From assembly GCA_016868175.1 (NCBI GenBank), contig VGHO01000004.1:1-54297 (forward strand): a stretch of 54,297 nucleotides of DNA, given 5' to 3'. The position numbers and the translations under genes are program-made. The stretch comes from Betaproteobacteria bacterium. Its GTDB lineage: Bacteria > Pseudomonadota > Gammaproteobacteria > Burkholderiales > Burkholderiaceae_E. The notes beneath the pieces are model-generated. The model saw only the letters and a program-made list of their open reading frames with translations, ran no database searches and was not told where the DNA came from. Below are positions 17,756 to 27,377 of this stretch, in pieces. The first letter of the stretch is position 1, and every line of letters begins with the position of its first letter.

Positions 17756-19221
17756 GGTTGCACGTACTCTGCAAGCCAGCCCTCGGTCTTTCCGGGGTTC
17801 ATCAATCCGTGCGGATCGGCAATCTTCTTGAAGTCGATCTGTGCGGAGTCGATGCTTTTCATGCCACCGCTCTCGATCGTGTAGACATGGTTGTCGAAGA
17901 CCAGACAGCCTTCAGCCTCGTGTTCGGCGATGATCTGATAGATCCGATCCCGGTCGAAAAACGCCACAAGCGGCAGCGCAAACACGACGAAACCGTGGCT
18001 GTCGCGGCCAAACTCATGGTGCATGTAGACCTCGTCGCCGTAGCGCTGCATCTGGCGCATCACCAGATCGATGTCGAGCGGCCAGGCATAGACGGTCTGC
18101 AGGTTGGTCCACGAGGGGTCCTTGCGCAGCGCCATAAGTGTGGTGTGATTCCAGGCGCATTCGAAGGCTGGGACGAGTCCCTGCACAAGCAGTTGCTCCT
18201 CCGTGAACGCCATCGATTCCTCGCCGCCGAACCGGCGCATCAAGGCACGCCACCCCTCCAGATCGCGCGGGTTGACCATCGCGAAGACCGCATCGCGGTG
18301 GGCTGGAAAGCGATCGCCGAAGGCCTCGGCGTAGAACGGCGAGAAACGCTGATCAACGGCGGTGATCTCGAAGGCATCGAGCGAAGGACCGGGCCCGGGT
18401 TGTGGAGCGGTTGATCCGCGCAAGGGGTTGGCGCGCGCGCAGGCCTCGGTGGCGGCCACGCCAAACGCGAGCGCGCTGCGGTAATCGTTGAAGAGGGCAA
18501 TGTGGTGCACCCAGTCGATCGCCGGGTTGAGCGCCAGATCGAGTTCGGTCATGATGCCGTTGGTACCGTAGGCGTGGTGTACCTTCTGGATGTCGGCATC
18601 GCGCAACTCGATGATCCGCGGTGGATCCTCCACGGTCACGACGCGCACCCGGGTGACATTGCCCGGATCCTTTAGGATGCCGTTGCGCACGCTGCCCGCG
18701 CCGCCGTAGCCGCCCCCGATGAAACCACCGATCGTGGCAGTGTTGCGGGTGCTTGGATACATGAGCAGCTCCTGCCCGCCCGGCACAAGCGCCGAGCTGC
18801 GTACTGCGCGCTCAATATCCATGATCAGCGCGCCCGCCTGCACCCGCACCGACCCTGGCCTGATCTCGAGGACCTGGTCGAGCGCGGTGATGTCGAGGAT
18901 CACGCCCCCTTCAAGCGGTACGCACTGGCCGTAGTTGCCGGTGCCGCCGCCGCGTACGGTGAGCGGCAGCCGATAACGGGCGCAGGCCGCAGCAACACGG
19001 ATCACTTCGGCCTCACTTGCCGCACGCACAAGGACCTCTCCGCGGCAGGGGTCGAGCCGTTGCTTGAGAATCGGGCTGTACCAGTAGTAGTCGCGGCTTC
19101 TTGCCTCGAGCAGCGCCGGATCGCGGCTCGGCCGCAGATCGGCCAACGCCGCGATGAAGGCCTCGAGCGCTGCCTTGCGCGGATTCGGCCCCCGCGGGTC
19201 ATGCAGACTCGAAGCACTCAC
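17752..19221 (-). CDS. FAD-binding oxidoreductase (GlcD / vanillyl-alcohol-oxidase type)
   Basis: 489 residues from a GTG that overlaps the preceding stop (GTGA); the open frame extends further but begins inside the upstream gene. The PP-loop (LPLTVRGGGTGNYGQC) and TIGGFIGGGYGGAGSVRNG place it in the FAD_binding_4 superfamily. The C-terminal DPHGLMNPGKTEG is the usual closing motif. It would oxidise an alpha-hydroxy acid, amine or related group in the cytoplasm. Tight coupling to creatininase upstream and RidA downstream argues for one catabolic route. Confidence 0.9.
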   Translation of the reverse strand: MSASSLHDPRGPNPRKAALEAFIAALADLRPSRDPALLEARSRDYYWYSPILKQRLDPCRGEVLVRAASEAEVIRVAAACARYRLPLTVRGGGTGNYGQCVPLEGGVILDITALDQVLEIRPGSVRVQAGALIMDIERAVRSSALVPGGQELLMYPSTRNTATIGGFIGGGYGGAGSVRNGILKDPGNVTRVRVVTVEDPPRIIELRDADIQKVHHAYGTNGIMTELDLALNPAIDWVHHIALFNDYRSALAFGVAATEACARANPLRGSTAPQPGPGPSLDAFEITAVDQRFSPFYAEAFGDRFPAHRDAVFAMVNPRDLEGWRALMRRFGGEESMAFTEEQLLVQGLVPAFECAWNHTTLMALRKDPSWTNLQTVYAWPLDIDLVMRQMQRYGDEVYMHHEFGRDSHGFVVFALPLVAFFDRDRIYQIIAEHEAEGCLVFDNHVYTIESGGMKSIDSAQIDFKKIADPHGLMNPGKTEGWLAEYVQP

Positions 19222-20219
19222 GGGCGGGCTTCCGGACTTGTGCCGCCGCCCGCCGCTACCATGCCTCTGGCGTCGTGCGCATCCGCAACCCTGCCGGCGG
19301 TTCCGCCCTGAGCCTCTGACCAACCGGTTGTGTCACGCAGTGTGTGGAGGGGCAGGCGGGCCACCTCGAGCAGCAGCGCAGCAAGCTTGCGTCCTGCGTC
19401 TTCGATCACCGCCTCGCCCTTGGCTGCTGTGGCGATCGATGCATTGCCCGCCGCCCCCATCGGATGCAGGTCCTGCATCTGCCAGGCCAGGCGGGCGGCA
19501 CCCTGTCCGAGCAGCGGGTAGTCGCGGGCACGCTGGATCGAACTCGAAGCGAAATGATCCGCATACTCCATGCGTACCGTGTGGGGTGCGAGCGCAAGCA
19601 TCATCGAGGTCTCGATGTCGCCGGCATGAATGCCGAAGCGGTGCTCCTGCGCGGTGAAGAGCGCCCTCACCTCTTCGGCCATGGGCAAAGTGAACCAACT
19701 CGACGACAAGGTGAGCAGCCCGAGTTCCACCCGCAGATCGCGCGCCACGGTTTCCATCAGCGCCACCTGGCCACCATGCCCGTTGAGAAAGAGCAATCGG
19801 CGAAAGCCGGCGCGCGCAACGCAGGCGCCCAGATCGAACCACACCCGTGCCAGAGTGTCGGCCCCAAGCGTGAGCGTTCCAGGAAAGCGCAAGTGCTCGT
19901 TGCTCTTGCCAACGCTCTGGGTGGGCAGGAAGAGCACACACGCCGAAGCAGGAAGATGCGCGAGACTCGCACGGATCACGCCCTCGGTGAGCGTGGAGTC
20001 GACCGACACCGGAAGATGCGGCCCGTGCTGCTCGATTGCGGCGATCGGCAGTACCGCCACGGCCTCGTCGATCCCTCCATGCGCGCGAAGGTGCACAAAA
20101 TCGCGCGCACTCCAGTCGGACCAGAATCGCGAGGGGGCGCTGACGCTCCACGCAGCGTTCACCGCGCAGGTCCCGCTGGGATCGTGAAGTGGATCGGGCG
20201 CGGGCCCCGGGGCCGACAT
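19218..20219 (-). CDS. Creatininase family amidohydrolase
   Basis: About 333 residues from the ATG at 20219 (no clear ribosome site; a GTG at 20162 is an alternative and nearer the family's usual N-terminus). Metal ligands are visible in PIAAIEQHGPHLPVSVD, LFLNGHGGQ and IHAGDIETSMM. Members hydrolyse cyclic amides or formamides (creatinine, 3-dehydro-scyllo-inosose, FAPy in riboflavin synthesis, mycofactocin-linked peptides). First gene of a leftward operon with FAD oxidase, RidA and a 2OG oxygenase. Confidence 0.88.
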   Translation of the reverse strand: MSAPGPAPDPLHDPSGTCAVNAAWSVSAPSRFWSDWSARDFVHLRAHGGIDEAVAVLPIAAIEQHGPHLPVSVDSTLTEGVIRASLAHLPASACVLFLPTQSVGKSNEHLRFPGTLTLGADTLARVWFDLGACVARAGFRRLLFLNGHGGQVALMETVARDLRVELGLLTLSSSWFTLPMAEEVRALFTAQEHRFGIHAGDIETSMMLALAPHTVRMEYADHFASSSIQRARDYPLLGQGAARLAWQMQDLHPMGAAGNASIATAAKGEAVIEDAGRKLAALLLEVARLPLHTLRDTTGWSEAQGGTAGRVADAHDARGMVAAGGGTSPEARP

Positions 20220-20533
20220 CGACGCGCTGCGGCAGCAACCGGGCGATGCTCCAGTGCGGTCTTTGCCATCGAATACCCAGGCGCAGTGGCTTTCATGCAG
20301 CAGAGAATACCTCAGGACCTGAGCGCACCGTCGTGATGTGCTCCTGCACCAGCCTCGTGCGCCGATCACGCCGCGATGCATGGCGAGCCGAAGACACCCG
20401 GCGGGCGGCGAGTCCTTGCGCGGGTCAATGGCATCCGTCTTGCTTGATGTTGCCCATACTTGCGTCACACTTCATGATGCAGGACTTGCCCTTTCAACGC
20501 ATCTTCCGCCCCGCTCAACCGAGGAGCCGATCC
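20220..20533. promoter_or_regulatory. Divergent promoter region between the two catabolic operons
   Basis: 314 bases between the leftward creatininase operon and the rightward NMT1-type ABC operon. It should hold both promoters. CATACT at 20455-20460 could serve as a -10 for the rightward genes, without a good -35. No regulator gene is adjacent and no clear palindrome was found by eye. Confidence 0.4.
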
Positions 20534-21649
20534 ATGAACCTTCCCATACGCAACACGCCCACGACCGCCATTAACGCTGCCGCAAGCGCAGCCACACCCG
20601 CGGCGGCCACTCCCGCCCCTCCCCCGGCTTCGTCATGGCGCACCTTGCTCCGGACGGGCCTTCAGCGCCTGCGGTGCGTGCTCGGCCTCGGCCTCGGGGC
20701 TTCGCTGGTGGCGCCGGGGATGGCCCTGGCCCAGGAGAAATTCAGCTACATGACCAACTGGTATGCGCAGGCCGAGCATGGCGGCTTTTATCAGGCGCTC
20801 GCCAAGGGCTTCTACAAGCGGGAGGGGCTCGACGTAACCGTGCGGATGGGCGGGCCTCAGGTAAACGGAATGCAACTGCTTGCTGCCGGACAGATCGACT
20901 GCTTCATGGGGTATGACGTGGCCACGATCAAGGGCTGGGAGAACGGTATCCAATCCGTAACCGTCGCAGCCGCCTTCCAGAAGGATCCCCAGGTCCTGAT
21001 CGGCCATCCCGGCGTGCTCAACAGACTCGAGGATCTGCCGGGCAAAACGATCCTCATCTCGAGCGCCGCCAACACCTCGTACTGGCCCTGGCTCAAGGCC
21101 ACCTACAAGCTTCAGGACTCGCAGACCCGTCCCTACACCTTCAATGTGCAACCCTTCATTGCCGACAAGAATGTTGTGCAGCAGGGGTATCTCTCGAGCG
21201 AACCCTATGCGATCGAACAGCAGGCAGGGTTCAAGCCGAATGTGTTTCTGCTCTCCGATCACGGCTGGCCCCCCTACTCCACCACGGTGGTCTGTATGGA
21301 AGACACGGTAAAGCGCAGGCCAAAGGCTGTGGCGGCCTTTGTAAAGGCCTCGATGGAGGGATGGCGCGATTACCTCAAGGGCGACCCTTCCCCCGCCAAC
21401 GCGCTGATCAAGAAGGACAACCCCAACATGACCGATGACAAGATCGCGCATGGGATCCGGATCCTCAACCAGACCGGGATGGTGTTTGGGGGCGATGCTG
21501 CCAAGCTTGGCGTGGGTATCATGACCGACGAGCGCATGAAATCCACCTACGACATGATGGTTTCCATGAAGCTCGTGGATCCCACGAAGGTTCCGTTCGC
21601 GCGCACCTACACCACCGAGTTCGTGCGCAATCTGCGCGTACTCCCCTGA
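20534..21649 (+). CDS. ABC transporter substrate-binding protein, NMT1/THI5 (SsuA-like) family
   Basis: 371 residues from the ATG at 20534, which has GAGGAG seven bases upstream. An Ala/Pro-rich lead precedes the signal peptide (VLGLGLGASLVAPGMALAQ). Mature features include FSYMTNWYAQAEHGGFYQALAKGFYKREGLDVTV and QLLAAGQIDCFMGYD, as in receptors for pyrimidine precursors, nitrate, sulfonates and related small compounds. It heads a receptor-ATPase-permease set followed by an amidohydrolase, suggesting uptake of a purine- or pyrimidine-like heterocycle; that is inference. Confidence 0.9.
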   Translation: MNLPIRNTPTTAINAAASAATPAAATPAPPPASSWRTLLRTGLQRLRCVLGLGLGASLVAPGMALAQEKFSYMTNWYAQAEHGGFYQALAKGFYKREGLDVTVRMGGPQVNGMQLLAAGQIDCFMGYDVATIKGWENGIQSVTVAAAFQKDPQVLIGHPGVLNRLEDLPGKTILISSAANTSYWPWLKATYKLQDSQTRPYTFNVQPFIADKNVVQQGYLSSEPYAIEQQAGFKPNVFLLSDHGWPPYSTTVVCMEDTVKRRPKAVAAFVKASMEGWRDYLKGDPSPANALIKKDNPNMTDDKIAHGIRILNQTGMVFGGDAAKLGVGIMTDERMKSTYDMMVSMKLVDPTKVPFARTYTTEFVRNLRVLP

Positions 21650-21698
21650 GCGCTCGCCAGAGCAATGGGGCTTTGCCGATCCGGCGTATGCTCCCCTG

Positions 21699-22496
<798 letters not shown>

Positions 22497-23285
22497 ATGA
22501 GAGCCCCTGTCCAACGCGTTGCCTACCCGATCCTGGTGGCGATCGTGCTGCTCGCACTCTGGCAGGGGCTCGTCACCGCCTTCAAGGTGCCCCACTACCT
22601 GGTGCCTTCACCGGCACGCGTGGCCTCAACGCTGGTCGAGGATGCCGCGCTGCTCTTTGGCGCCCTCTTCAACACGCTCCAGATCACGCTACTTTCCTTC
22701 CTTGCCGCGGTGGGCGTAGGCATTCTGGTGGCCGCTGCATTTGTGCAGAGCCGCATCATCGAGACGGCGCTCTTTCCCTACGCGGTGCTGCTGCAGGTCA
22801 CACCCATCGTTGCGATCGCCCCGCTGGTGATCATCTGGGTGAAGGATCCCACCGCGTCGCTCGTGATCTGCGCAACGCTCGTTGCACTCTTTCCGATCAT
22901 CTCCAACACCACGCTTGGCCTGCGCAGCGTAAACCCGGGGTTGCTTGCGTACTTCCGGCTTCAACGCGCAACCCGGATGCAAACGCTCTTTCGCCTGCGC
23001 GTGCCCTCCGCGCTGCCCTACTTTTTCGGTGGCCTGCGCATCAGTTCAGGCCTTGCACTGATCGGCGCAGTCGTCGCCGAGTTTGTGGCGGGCACCGGCG
23101 GCACAGGAACCGGACTGGCCTACCAGATCCTGCAGGCGGGCTACCAACTCAACATCCCGCGCATGTTTGCCTCGCTGCTGCTGATCACGCTGGCTGGCGT
23201 GGCCCTCTTCAGCCTGATGTCGCTGCTCTCCAGGTGGGCCCTGGGCAGTTGGCACGAGAGCGAAACCGCACACGACGAGGCCTGA
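22497..23285 (+). CDS. ABC transporter permease (SsuC/TauC type)
   Basis: 262 residues with six predicted membrane helices. The HYLVPSPARVASTLVEDAALLFGALFNTL lead is typical of the family. The EAA-like loop RLRVPSALPYFFGGLRISSGLALIGAVVAEF is also present. It lies directly behind the ATPase and is the membrane channel of the NMT1-type importer. Confidence 0.93.
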   Translation: MRAPVQRVAYPILVAIVLLALWQGLVTAFKVPHYLVPSPARVASTLVEDAALLFGALFNTLQITLLSFLAAVGVGILVAAAFVQSRIIETALFPYAVLLQVTPIVAIAPLVIIWVKDPTASLVICATLVALFPIISNTTLGLRSVNPGLLAYFRLQRATRMQTLFRLRVPSALPYFFGGLRISSGLALIGAVVAEFVAGTGGTGTGLAYQILQAGYQLNIPRMFASLLLITLAGVALFSLMSLLSRWALGSWHESETAHDEA

Positions 23286-23289
23286 TCCG

Positions 23290-24804
23290 ATGCACACGCC
23301 CGAAAGCTCCGAAAGCCCTCGAGGGTCACTCCGGGAGAACCGCGCGCTCCAAAGGCCAGGCTCACCCCGGAGGCCAGGCTCACCCCAAGGGAGCGGCTCG
23401 CTCCTGATCCACGGCGCCGACGCAGTGCTCACGGGCCTGGCCGGCGAGGCGATGCGCGCCGGCAACGGGACCGATCTGCGGATCACCGACGGACGCATTG
23501 CCGAAATCGGCCGGCTGCGGCCGCACGCCGGTGAGGCCCGGCTCGATGCCTCGGGCTGCGTGATCTACCCGGGCTGGGTAAACACCCACCATCACCTTTT
23601 TCAGAGTCTGCTCAAGGGCATTCCCGCAGGGATCAACCTGGGCCTCGTGCCCTGGCTTTCCGCAGTACCGATACCCTACCGACGCTACTTCGATCACCAG
23701 TACGCCTTGCGCCTTGCGGCGCGCGTGGGTCTTGTGGAGTTGCTGCTTTCGGGCTGTACCACGGTTGCGGATCATCAGTACCACTATTGGCCCGGCATGC
23801 ACTTCGACGCCTCGCGCACGGTGTTCGAGGAGGCCGAGCAACTCGGGTTGCGCATGGTGCTGTGCCGTGGCGGACAGACGATCACGCGGGCGCTCAGCGA
23901 TGCACATGCGCCGGAGCAGGCGCAGCCTGAGAGCCTCGAGGGATTCCTTGCCTCGATTGAACACGACGTGAAACGCTTTCATGATCCGGGGCCGATGGCC
24001 ATGCGCCGCGTCGTGAGCGCGGTCACCACGCCCAACTGGTCGTGCACCGCGGAGCACCTTCGCGCGATGGCAAGCCAGGCGCGCAGCCTCGGAATTCGCC
24101 TGCACAGCCATCTTTCGGAGAGTTTCGACTATGTGCGCTGGGCCCACGACACGCACGGTTGCACACCCCTCCAATTCGTGGCCGAACATGGCTGGGTGGG
24201 CGCCGACGTCTGGTTTGCGCACATGGTGCACCTGAGCGATGCTGAAATCCGCCTTTGCGCCGAGACCGGCACCGGCATTGCGCATTGCCCGCAGAGTAAC
24301 GCGCGTCTCGGATCGGGTATTGCCCGTATACCCGAGGCGCTCGCGGCAGGCGTGCCGGTGGGACTCGCGGTAGACGGAGCCGCTTCCAACGAAGCTGCCG
24401 ACATGGCAAGCGAGGTGCACGCCTGCTGGCTCATACACCGCGCCGATCCACGCGCGGGCGAGCGCAGCGCAATGCAACCGGGCGGCAACGCCGCCGCATT
24501 GCGGGCCGAGGACGTTGTGCGTCTGGGCAGTGCCGGCGGCGCACGGATCCTCGGCCTCGACGGCGTTGGCGTCCTCGCACCTGGGATGGCGGCGGACCTT
24601 GCGGTCTACGATCTCGACGATCCGCGCTACTTCGGGCTTCACGATCCAGCGATCGGCCCGGTGGCAAGCGGAGGCCGGCCGTCGTTGCGGGCTCTGCTCA
24701 TCCAGGGCGAGATCGTGGTGGAACACAACACGATCCCCGGCGTGGATCTGCTGCGTCTGCGGCATGAGGCTGCCGACTTCGTGCGTAGTATCCGCGCAGG
24801 CTGA
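23290..24804 (+). CDS. Amidohydrolase of the AtzA/TrzN/8-oxoguanine-deaminase group
   Basis: 504 residues. Metal-binding motifs: THHHLF (about 98-103), RLHSHLSE, WFAHMVHLSD and GLAVDGAASNE, the subtype III set of COG0402 deaminases and chlorohydrolases. The phrases SGCTTVADHQYHYWP and AHCPQSNARLGSGIARIPE recall 8-oxoguanine deaminase. It would remove an amino (or halide) group from a heterocycle in the cytoplasm. It starts five bases after the permease. The first ~40 residues include two copies of RPGSP(R/Q) from an 18-bp repeat and are probably not functional. Confidence 0.88.
   Translation: MHTPESSESPRGSLRENRALQRPGSPRRPGSPQGSGSLLIHGADAVLTGLAGEAMRAGNGTDLRITDGRIAEIGRLRPHAGEARLDASGCVIYPGWVNTHHHLFQSLLKGIPAGINLGLVPWLSAVPIPYRRYFDHQYALRLAARVGLVELLLSGCTTVADHQYHYWPGMHFDASRTVFEEAEQLGLRMVLCRGGQTITRALSDAHAPEQAQPESLEGFLASIEHDVKRFHDPGPMAMRRVVSAVTTPNWSCTAEHLRAMASQARSLGIRLHSHLSESFDYVRWAHDTHGCTPLQFVAEHGWVGADVWFAHMVHLSDAEIRLCAETGTGIAHCPQSNARLGSGIARIPEALAAGVPVGLAVDGAASNEAADMASEVHACWLIHRADPRAGERSAMQPGGNAAALRAEDVVRLGSAGGARILGLDGVGVLAPGMAADLAVYDLDDPRYFGLHDPAIGPVASGGRPSLRALLIQGEIVVEHNTIPGVDLLRLRHEAADFVRSIRAG
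23353..23388 (+). repeat. 18-bp tandem repeat, 2 copies, at the start of the amidohydrolase gene
   Basis: AGGCCAGGCTCACCCC-based units, differing in the last two bases. In frame with the gene. Confidence 0.9.
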
Positions 24805-24813
24805 AGCTCAGGC

Positions 24814-24903
24814 GCGCCACCGAGCGCCACCGAGCCCCCGCCACCGAGCGCCACTTGCCACTCAGCCCCCGCCACCGAGCGCCACTCAGCCCCCGCCACC
24901 GAG
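24814..24903 (+). repeat. GCCACCGAGC / CAGCCCCC minisatellite between two genes
   Basis: About 90 bp of imperfect repeats built from GCCACCGAG and CACTCAGCCCCC blocks. It fills almost the entire gap between the amidohydrolase stop and the next start codon. No ribosome site other than the weak CCGAGG at its end. Confidence 0.85.
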
Positions 24904-24906
24904 GCC

Positions 24907-25500
24907 ATGCGCATCCTGGTCCTTTTCTGCCACCCTGTGGACACGAGCTTTCACGCTTCGCTCCACCGGGATATTGTCGCCACCCTCGAGGCGGCAGGGC
25001 ATGCGGTCGACGACTGTGACCTGTATGCCGAAGGCTTCAACCCGGTGATGTCGAGGGAGGAACGGCTGGGCTACCACCGCGAGCCTGCAAACCGAGAACC
25101 GGTGAAGGCCTACGTTGAGCGGCTGCAGCAGGCGCAGGCGCTGGTGCTCTGCTTTCCGGTGTGGACCTTCGGACCGCCCGCCATGCTCAAGGGATTCTTC
25201 GACCGGGTGTTGATGCCGGGGGTGGCCTTCGACCTCAGTGATCCTGCGCATGTGCGTCCGGCGCTCACCAACATCCGCTTCATTGCGGGCATCACCACCT
25301 ACGGCCGACCGCGCTGGATGGCCTGGTACATGGGCGATCCGCCGCGTCGCATCATCACGCGCTACCTCACCCGACTCACCGGACCTGGTACCCGCACCGA
25401 GTACCACGCGCACTACCACATGAACGTGGCAACGCCCCGATCGCTTGCAGCTTTCCGCACAAGGGTACTGGGGGCAATGCAACGCTTCGGTCGATCCTGA
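24907..25500 (+). CDS. Flavodoxin-fold NAD(P)H oxidoreductase (NQO/Kef-ancillary type)
   Basis: 197 residues starting MRILVLFCHPVDTSFHASLHR, the phosphate-binding start of the flavodoxin_2 family. ALVLCFPVWTFGPPAMLKGFFDRVLMPGVAF is the flavin-binding hallmark. Such proteins reduce quinones or nitro compounds with NAD(P)H. It is the last gene of the operon and may provide a reductive step in the same pathway. Confidence 0.88.
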   Translation: MRILVLFCHPVDTSFHASLHRDIVATLEAAGHAVDDCDLYAEGFNPVMSREERLGYHREPANREPVKAYVERLQQAQALVLCFPVWTFGPPAMLKGFFDRVLMPGVAFDLSDPAHVRPALTNIRFIAGITTYGRPRWMAWYMGDPPRRIITRYLTRLTGPGTRTEYHAHYHMNVATPRSLAAFRTRVLGAMQRFGRS

Positions 25501-25826
25501 GACGCTTAGGGATGCGATCCCGCGCAGGATTGCAGCCGTTTCGAGCAAGAAAAGCCCACCGCCTGTTGCCGCTTGCGCAGCCGCAACCGCTCGGTGCCTG
25601 GACAGAACACCCTGCGATCGGTGATCTGAAGCTGTTCGCTGGCGGCAAGGAATCCCTTTCCGGGCGCAGGCGCCGATGAACGCTTGAGGTCGATCACCAC
25701 GAGGCGTGGAGCAAGCGCCCGCACCTAGCCCTCGGCATCGTCGAGGCGCTGCGGGTCCGCGTGAAGTTCCTGATCGAAGCGGGCGGATCCCTGGGGCCAC
25801 GCGCTCGCGTGATGCGACGGATGCGG
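25501..25826. other. Gene-poor gap, possible decayed sequence
   Basis: 326 bases between convergent genes. A leftward reading frame (25506-25724, 72 codons) yields no recognised family, and no terminator hairpin was clear. It may hold the remnant of a lost gene or simply be intergenic. Confidence 0.4.
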
Positions 25827-27143
25827 TCAGCGTTGTGGCATGTCGCGCGCCGAATAGCCGAGGCTCACCGTTGCATCCGGCGGAATCGGGGGCATGCCGC
25901 GATCCCAGTCCTCCCAGTTGGAGCGCATCTGCGCGAGGCGCTCGGCCTCATTCCGGGCCAGATTGGCACGCTCGCGCTCGTCGTTGCGCAGGTTGAAGAG
26001 GTAGTCGTTGCCGTCCACGCGCAGGTACTTCCAGTCGCCGTTGCGGTATGCCCGTTGCTCGCGGTGAAGCATCCGCCAATACATGCTCCGCGGAAACGCG
26101 AAGTGCGGATTGCGCAGGACGGCACCGAGCGAGACTCCATCGAGTGGGTAGTGCGGATGCGGTTGCGCACCGCCGAGCTCCAGCATGGTTGCCGACCAGT
26201 CCATCGTGAGGCAGTGCTGTGCGCTCACGCCGCCTGCATCGATCGTCGCCGGCCAGTGCGCGATCCAGGGAACACGGATGCCCCCCTCGGTGAGGTCCAT
26301 CTTGCCGCCCACCAGCGGCCAGTTGTCAGAGAAGCGCTCGCCGCCGTTGTCACTGGTGAACACCACCAGGGTGTCATGCAGCCGATCGGCAACGCGCAAG
26401 GCCTCGAGAAGCCAGCCAACACCCTCGTCCATGTGATGAATCATCCGGCGGTAGGTCTCGACACTTCCTCCGTGCAGATGAAAGAGCTGCCCTCTCAGCG
26501 CCTCAGCGAGGTGCGCATCGTTGCGTGTCTCCCAGGGCCAGTGCGGCGCGGTGTAGTGCACGCTGAGAAAAAAGGGCGAAGCACCACGGCTCAGGCGGCA
26601 CACCGTCTCGGCGGCGCGGGTCGAGATCAGGTCACTGAGGTAGCCCACCTCGCGATGCGGCGCTTCTCCCAGGTAGAGGTCGTGCATGCCGTCGCTGCTG
26701 CAGTGGGTGAAATAGTCCACGCCGCCCGACATCGGCCCGAAGAACTCCTCGTAGCCGCTCTTGAGCGGACCAAAGCTCGGCGGGTAGCCCAGGTGCCACT
26801 TTCCGATCAATGCGGTGCGGTAGCCGGCGTCGCGCAGCAAGGACGGCAGCGTGGGATGCGCTGGCGGTAGCCCGAGCGTGCGACTGCCCTTGCTCCTGCT
26901 GCTGATCGGCTCGTGCGCGGCAGCGGGAAGACGATAGTGATAACGCCCGGTCATCAGCGCAAAGCGGGTGGGCGAGCAGACCGGCGCATTGGCATAGCCC
27001 TGGGTGAAGCGCAGCCCCGCAGCGGCCATGGCGTCGATCACCGGCGAGACCTTCCCGAACGACGCGTCACGTCCCCCGTAGCAGCCCAGGTCAGCGTAGC
27101 CGAGATCGTCGGCCACCACGAAGATCAGGTTGGGCCTTTTCAT
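25827..27143 (-). CDS. Arylsulfatase-type sulfatase
   Basis: 438 residues. It opens with RPNLIFVVADDLGYADLGCYGG (metal Asp12/Asp13). CSPTR with Cys56 is the C-x-P-x-R formylglycine site, then TGRYHYR and GKWHLG follow (Lys/His of the sulfate pocket), with FTSDNGGE for the remaining metal ligands. No signal peptide is seen, so it would be cytoplasmic as written. The ATG overlaps the stop of the ArfA-like gene (ATGA). Activity would need a formylglycine-generating enzyme, not present in this window. The sulfated substrate is unknown. Confidence 0.92.
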   Translation of the reverse strand: MKRPNLIFVVADDLGYADLGCYGGRDASFGKVSPVIDAMAAAGLRFTQGYANAPVCSPTRFALMTGRYHYRLPAAAHEPISSRSKGSRTLGLPPAHPTLPSLLRDAGYRTALIGKWHLGYPPSFGPLKSGYEEFFGPMSGGVDYFTHCSSDGMHDLYLGEAPHREVGYLSDLISTRAAETVCRLSRGASPFFLSVHYTAPHWPWETRNDAHLAEALRGQLFHLHGGSVETYRRMIHHMDEGVGWLLEALRVADRLHDTLVVFTSDNGGERFSDNWPLVGGKMDLTEGGIRVPWIAHWPATIDAGGVSAQHCLTMDWSATMLELGGAQPHPHYPLDGVSLGAVLRNPHFAFPRSMYWRMLHREQRAYRNGDWKYLRVDGNDYLFNLRNDERERANLARNEAERLAQMRSNWEDWDRGMPPIPPDATVSLGYSARDMPQR

Positions 27144-27370
27144 GAATCCTCGGGCTCCTTCCGGTTGGAGGCTTTGGACGGTTCGTCACGATCGAGGTTT
27201 CCGGGTCTGTCGAGGTTCCCGCTTCTGTCGAGGTTTCCGCTTCTGTCGAGGTTGTCGAGGTTGTCGAGGACCTTGCGCCGCTTGTCCCCGCTCACCCGCA
27301 TCCGGTACTGCGGGGTGCGGACGGCACGCGCCACCGGGTTTCGTGGACGGCGCGGTGCACGGGGCTTCAT
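27140..27370 (-). CDS. arfA: ArfA-like alternative ribosome-rescue factor with repetitive C-terminal tail
   Basis: 76 residues from an ATG with GAGG six bases upstream, 8 bp after the NylB-like stop. Residues about 9-31 (RNPVARAVRTPQYRMRV then GDKRRK) align without gaps to the E. coli ArfA core pattern N-x-[IV]-x4-x-x-P-x-[FY]-R-x-R-V-x2-[ND]-K-[KR]. ArfA binds ribosomes stalled on stop-less mRNA and recruits RF2. The rest (NLDNLDRSGNLDRSG-type) is encoded by an 18-bp repeat and is unrelated to ArfA. Its stop overlaps the sulfatase start. Small size makes the call moderately confident. Confidence 0.6.
   Translation of the reverse strand: MKPRAPRRPRNPVARAVRTPQYRMRVSGDKRRKVLDNLDNLDRSGNLDRSGNLDRPGNLDRDEPSKASNRKEPEDS
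27192..27269. repeat. 18-bp / 9-bp tandem repeat within the ArfA-like gene
   Basis: Three 18-bp units beginning TCGAGGTTTCCG, followed by two 9-bp TCGAGGTTG units and a partial copy. Leftward they encode NLDRSG and DNL peptides in the tail of the ArfA-like protein. Confidence 0.92.
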
Positions 27371-27377
27371 GGCAACC

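Noticed and set aside
25506-25724. Leftward 72-codon frame in the gap before the sulfatase
   Set aside because: No ribosome site and no family resemblance; kept only as a possible remnant in the gap entry.
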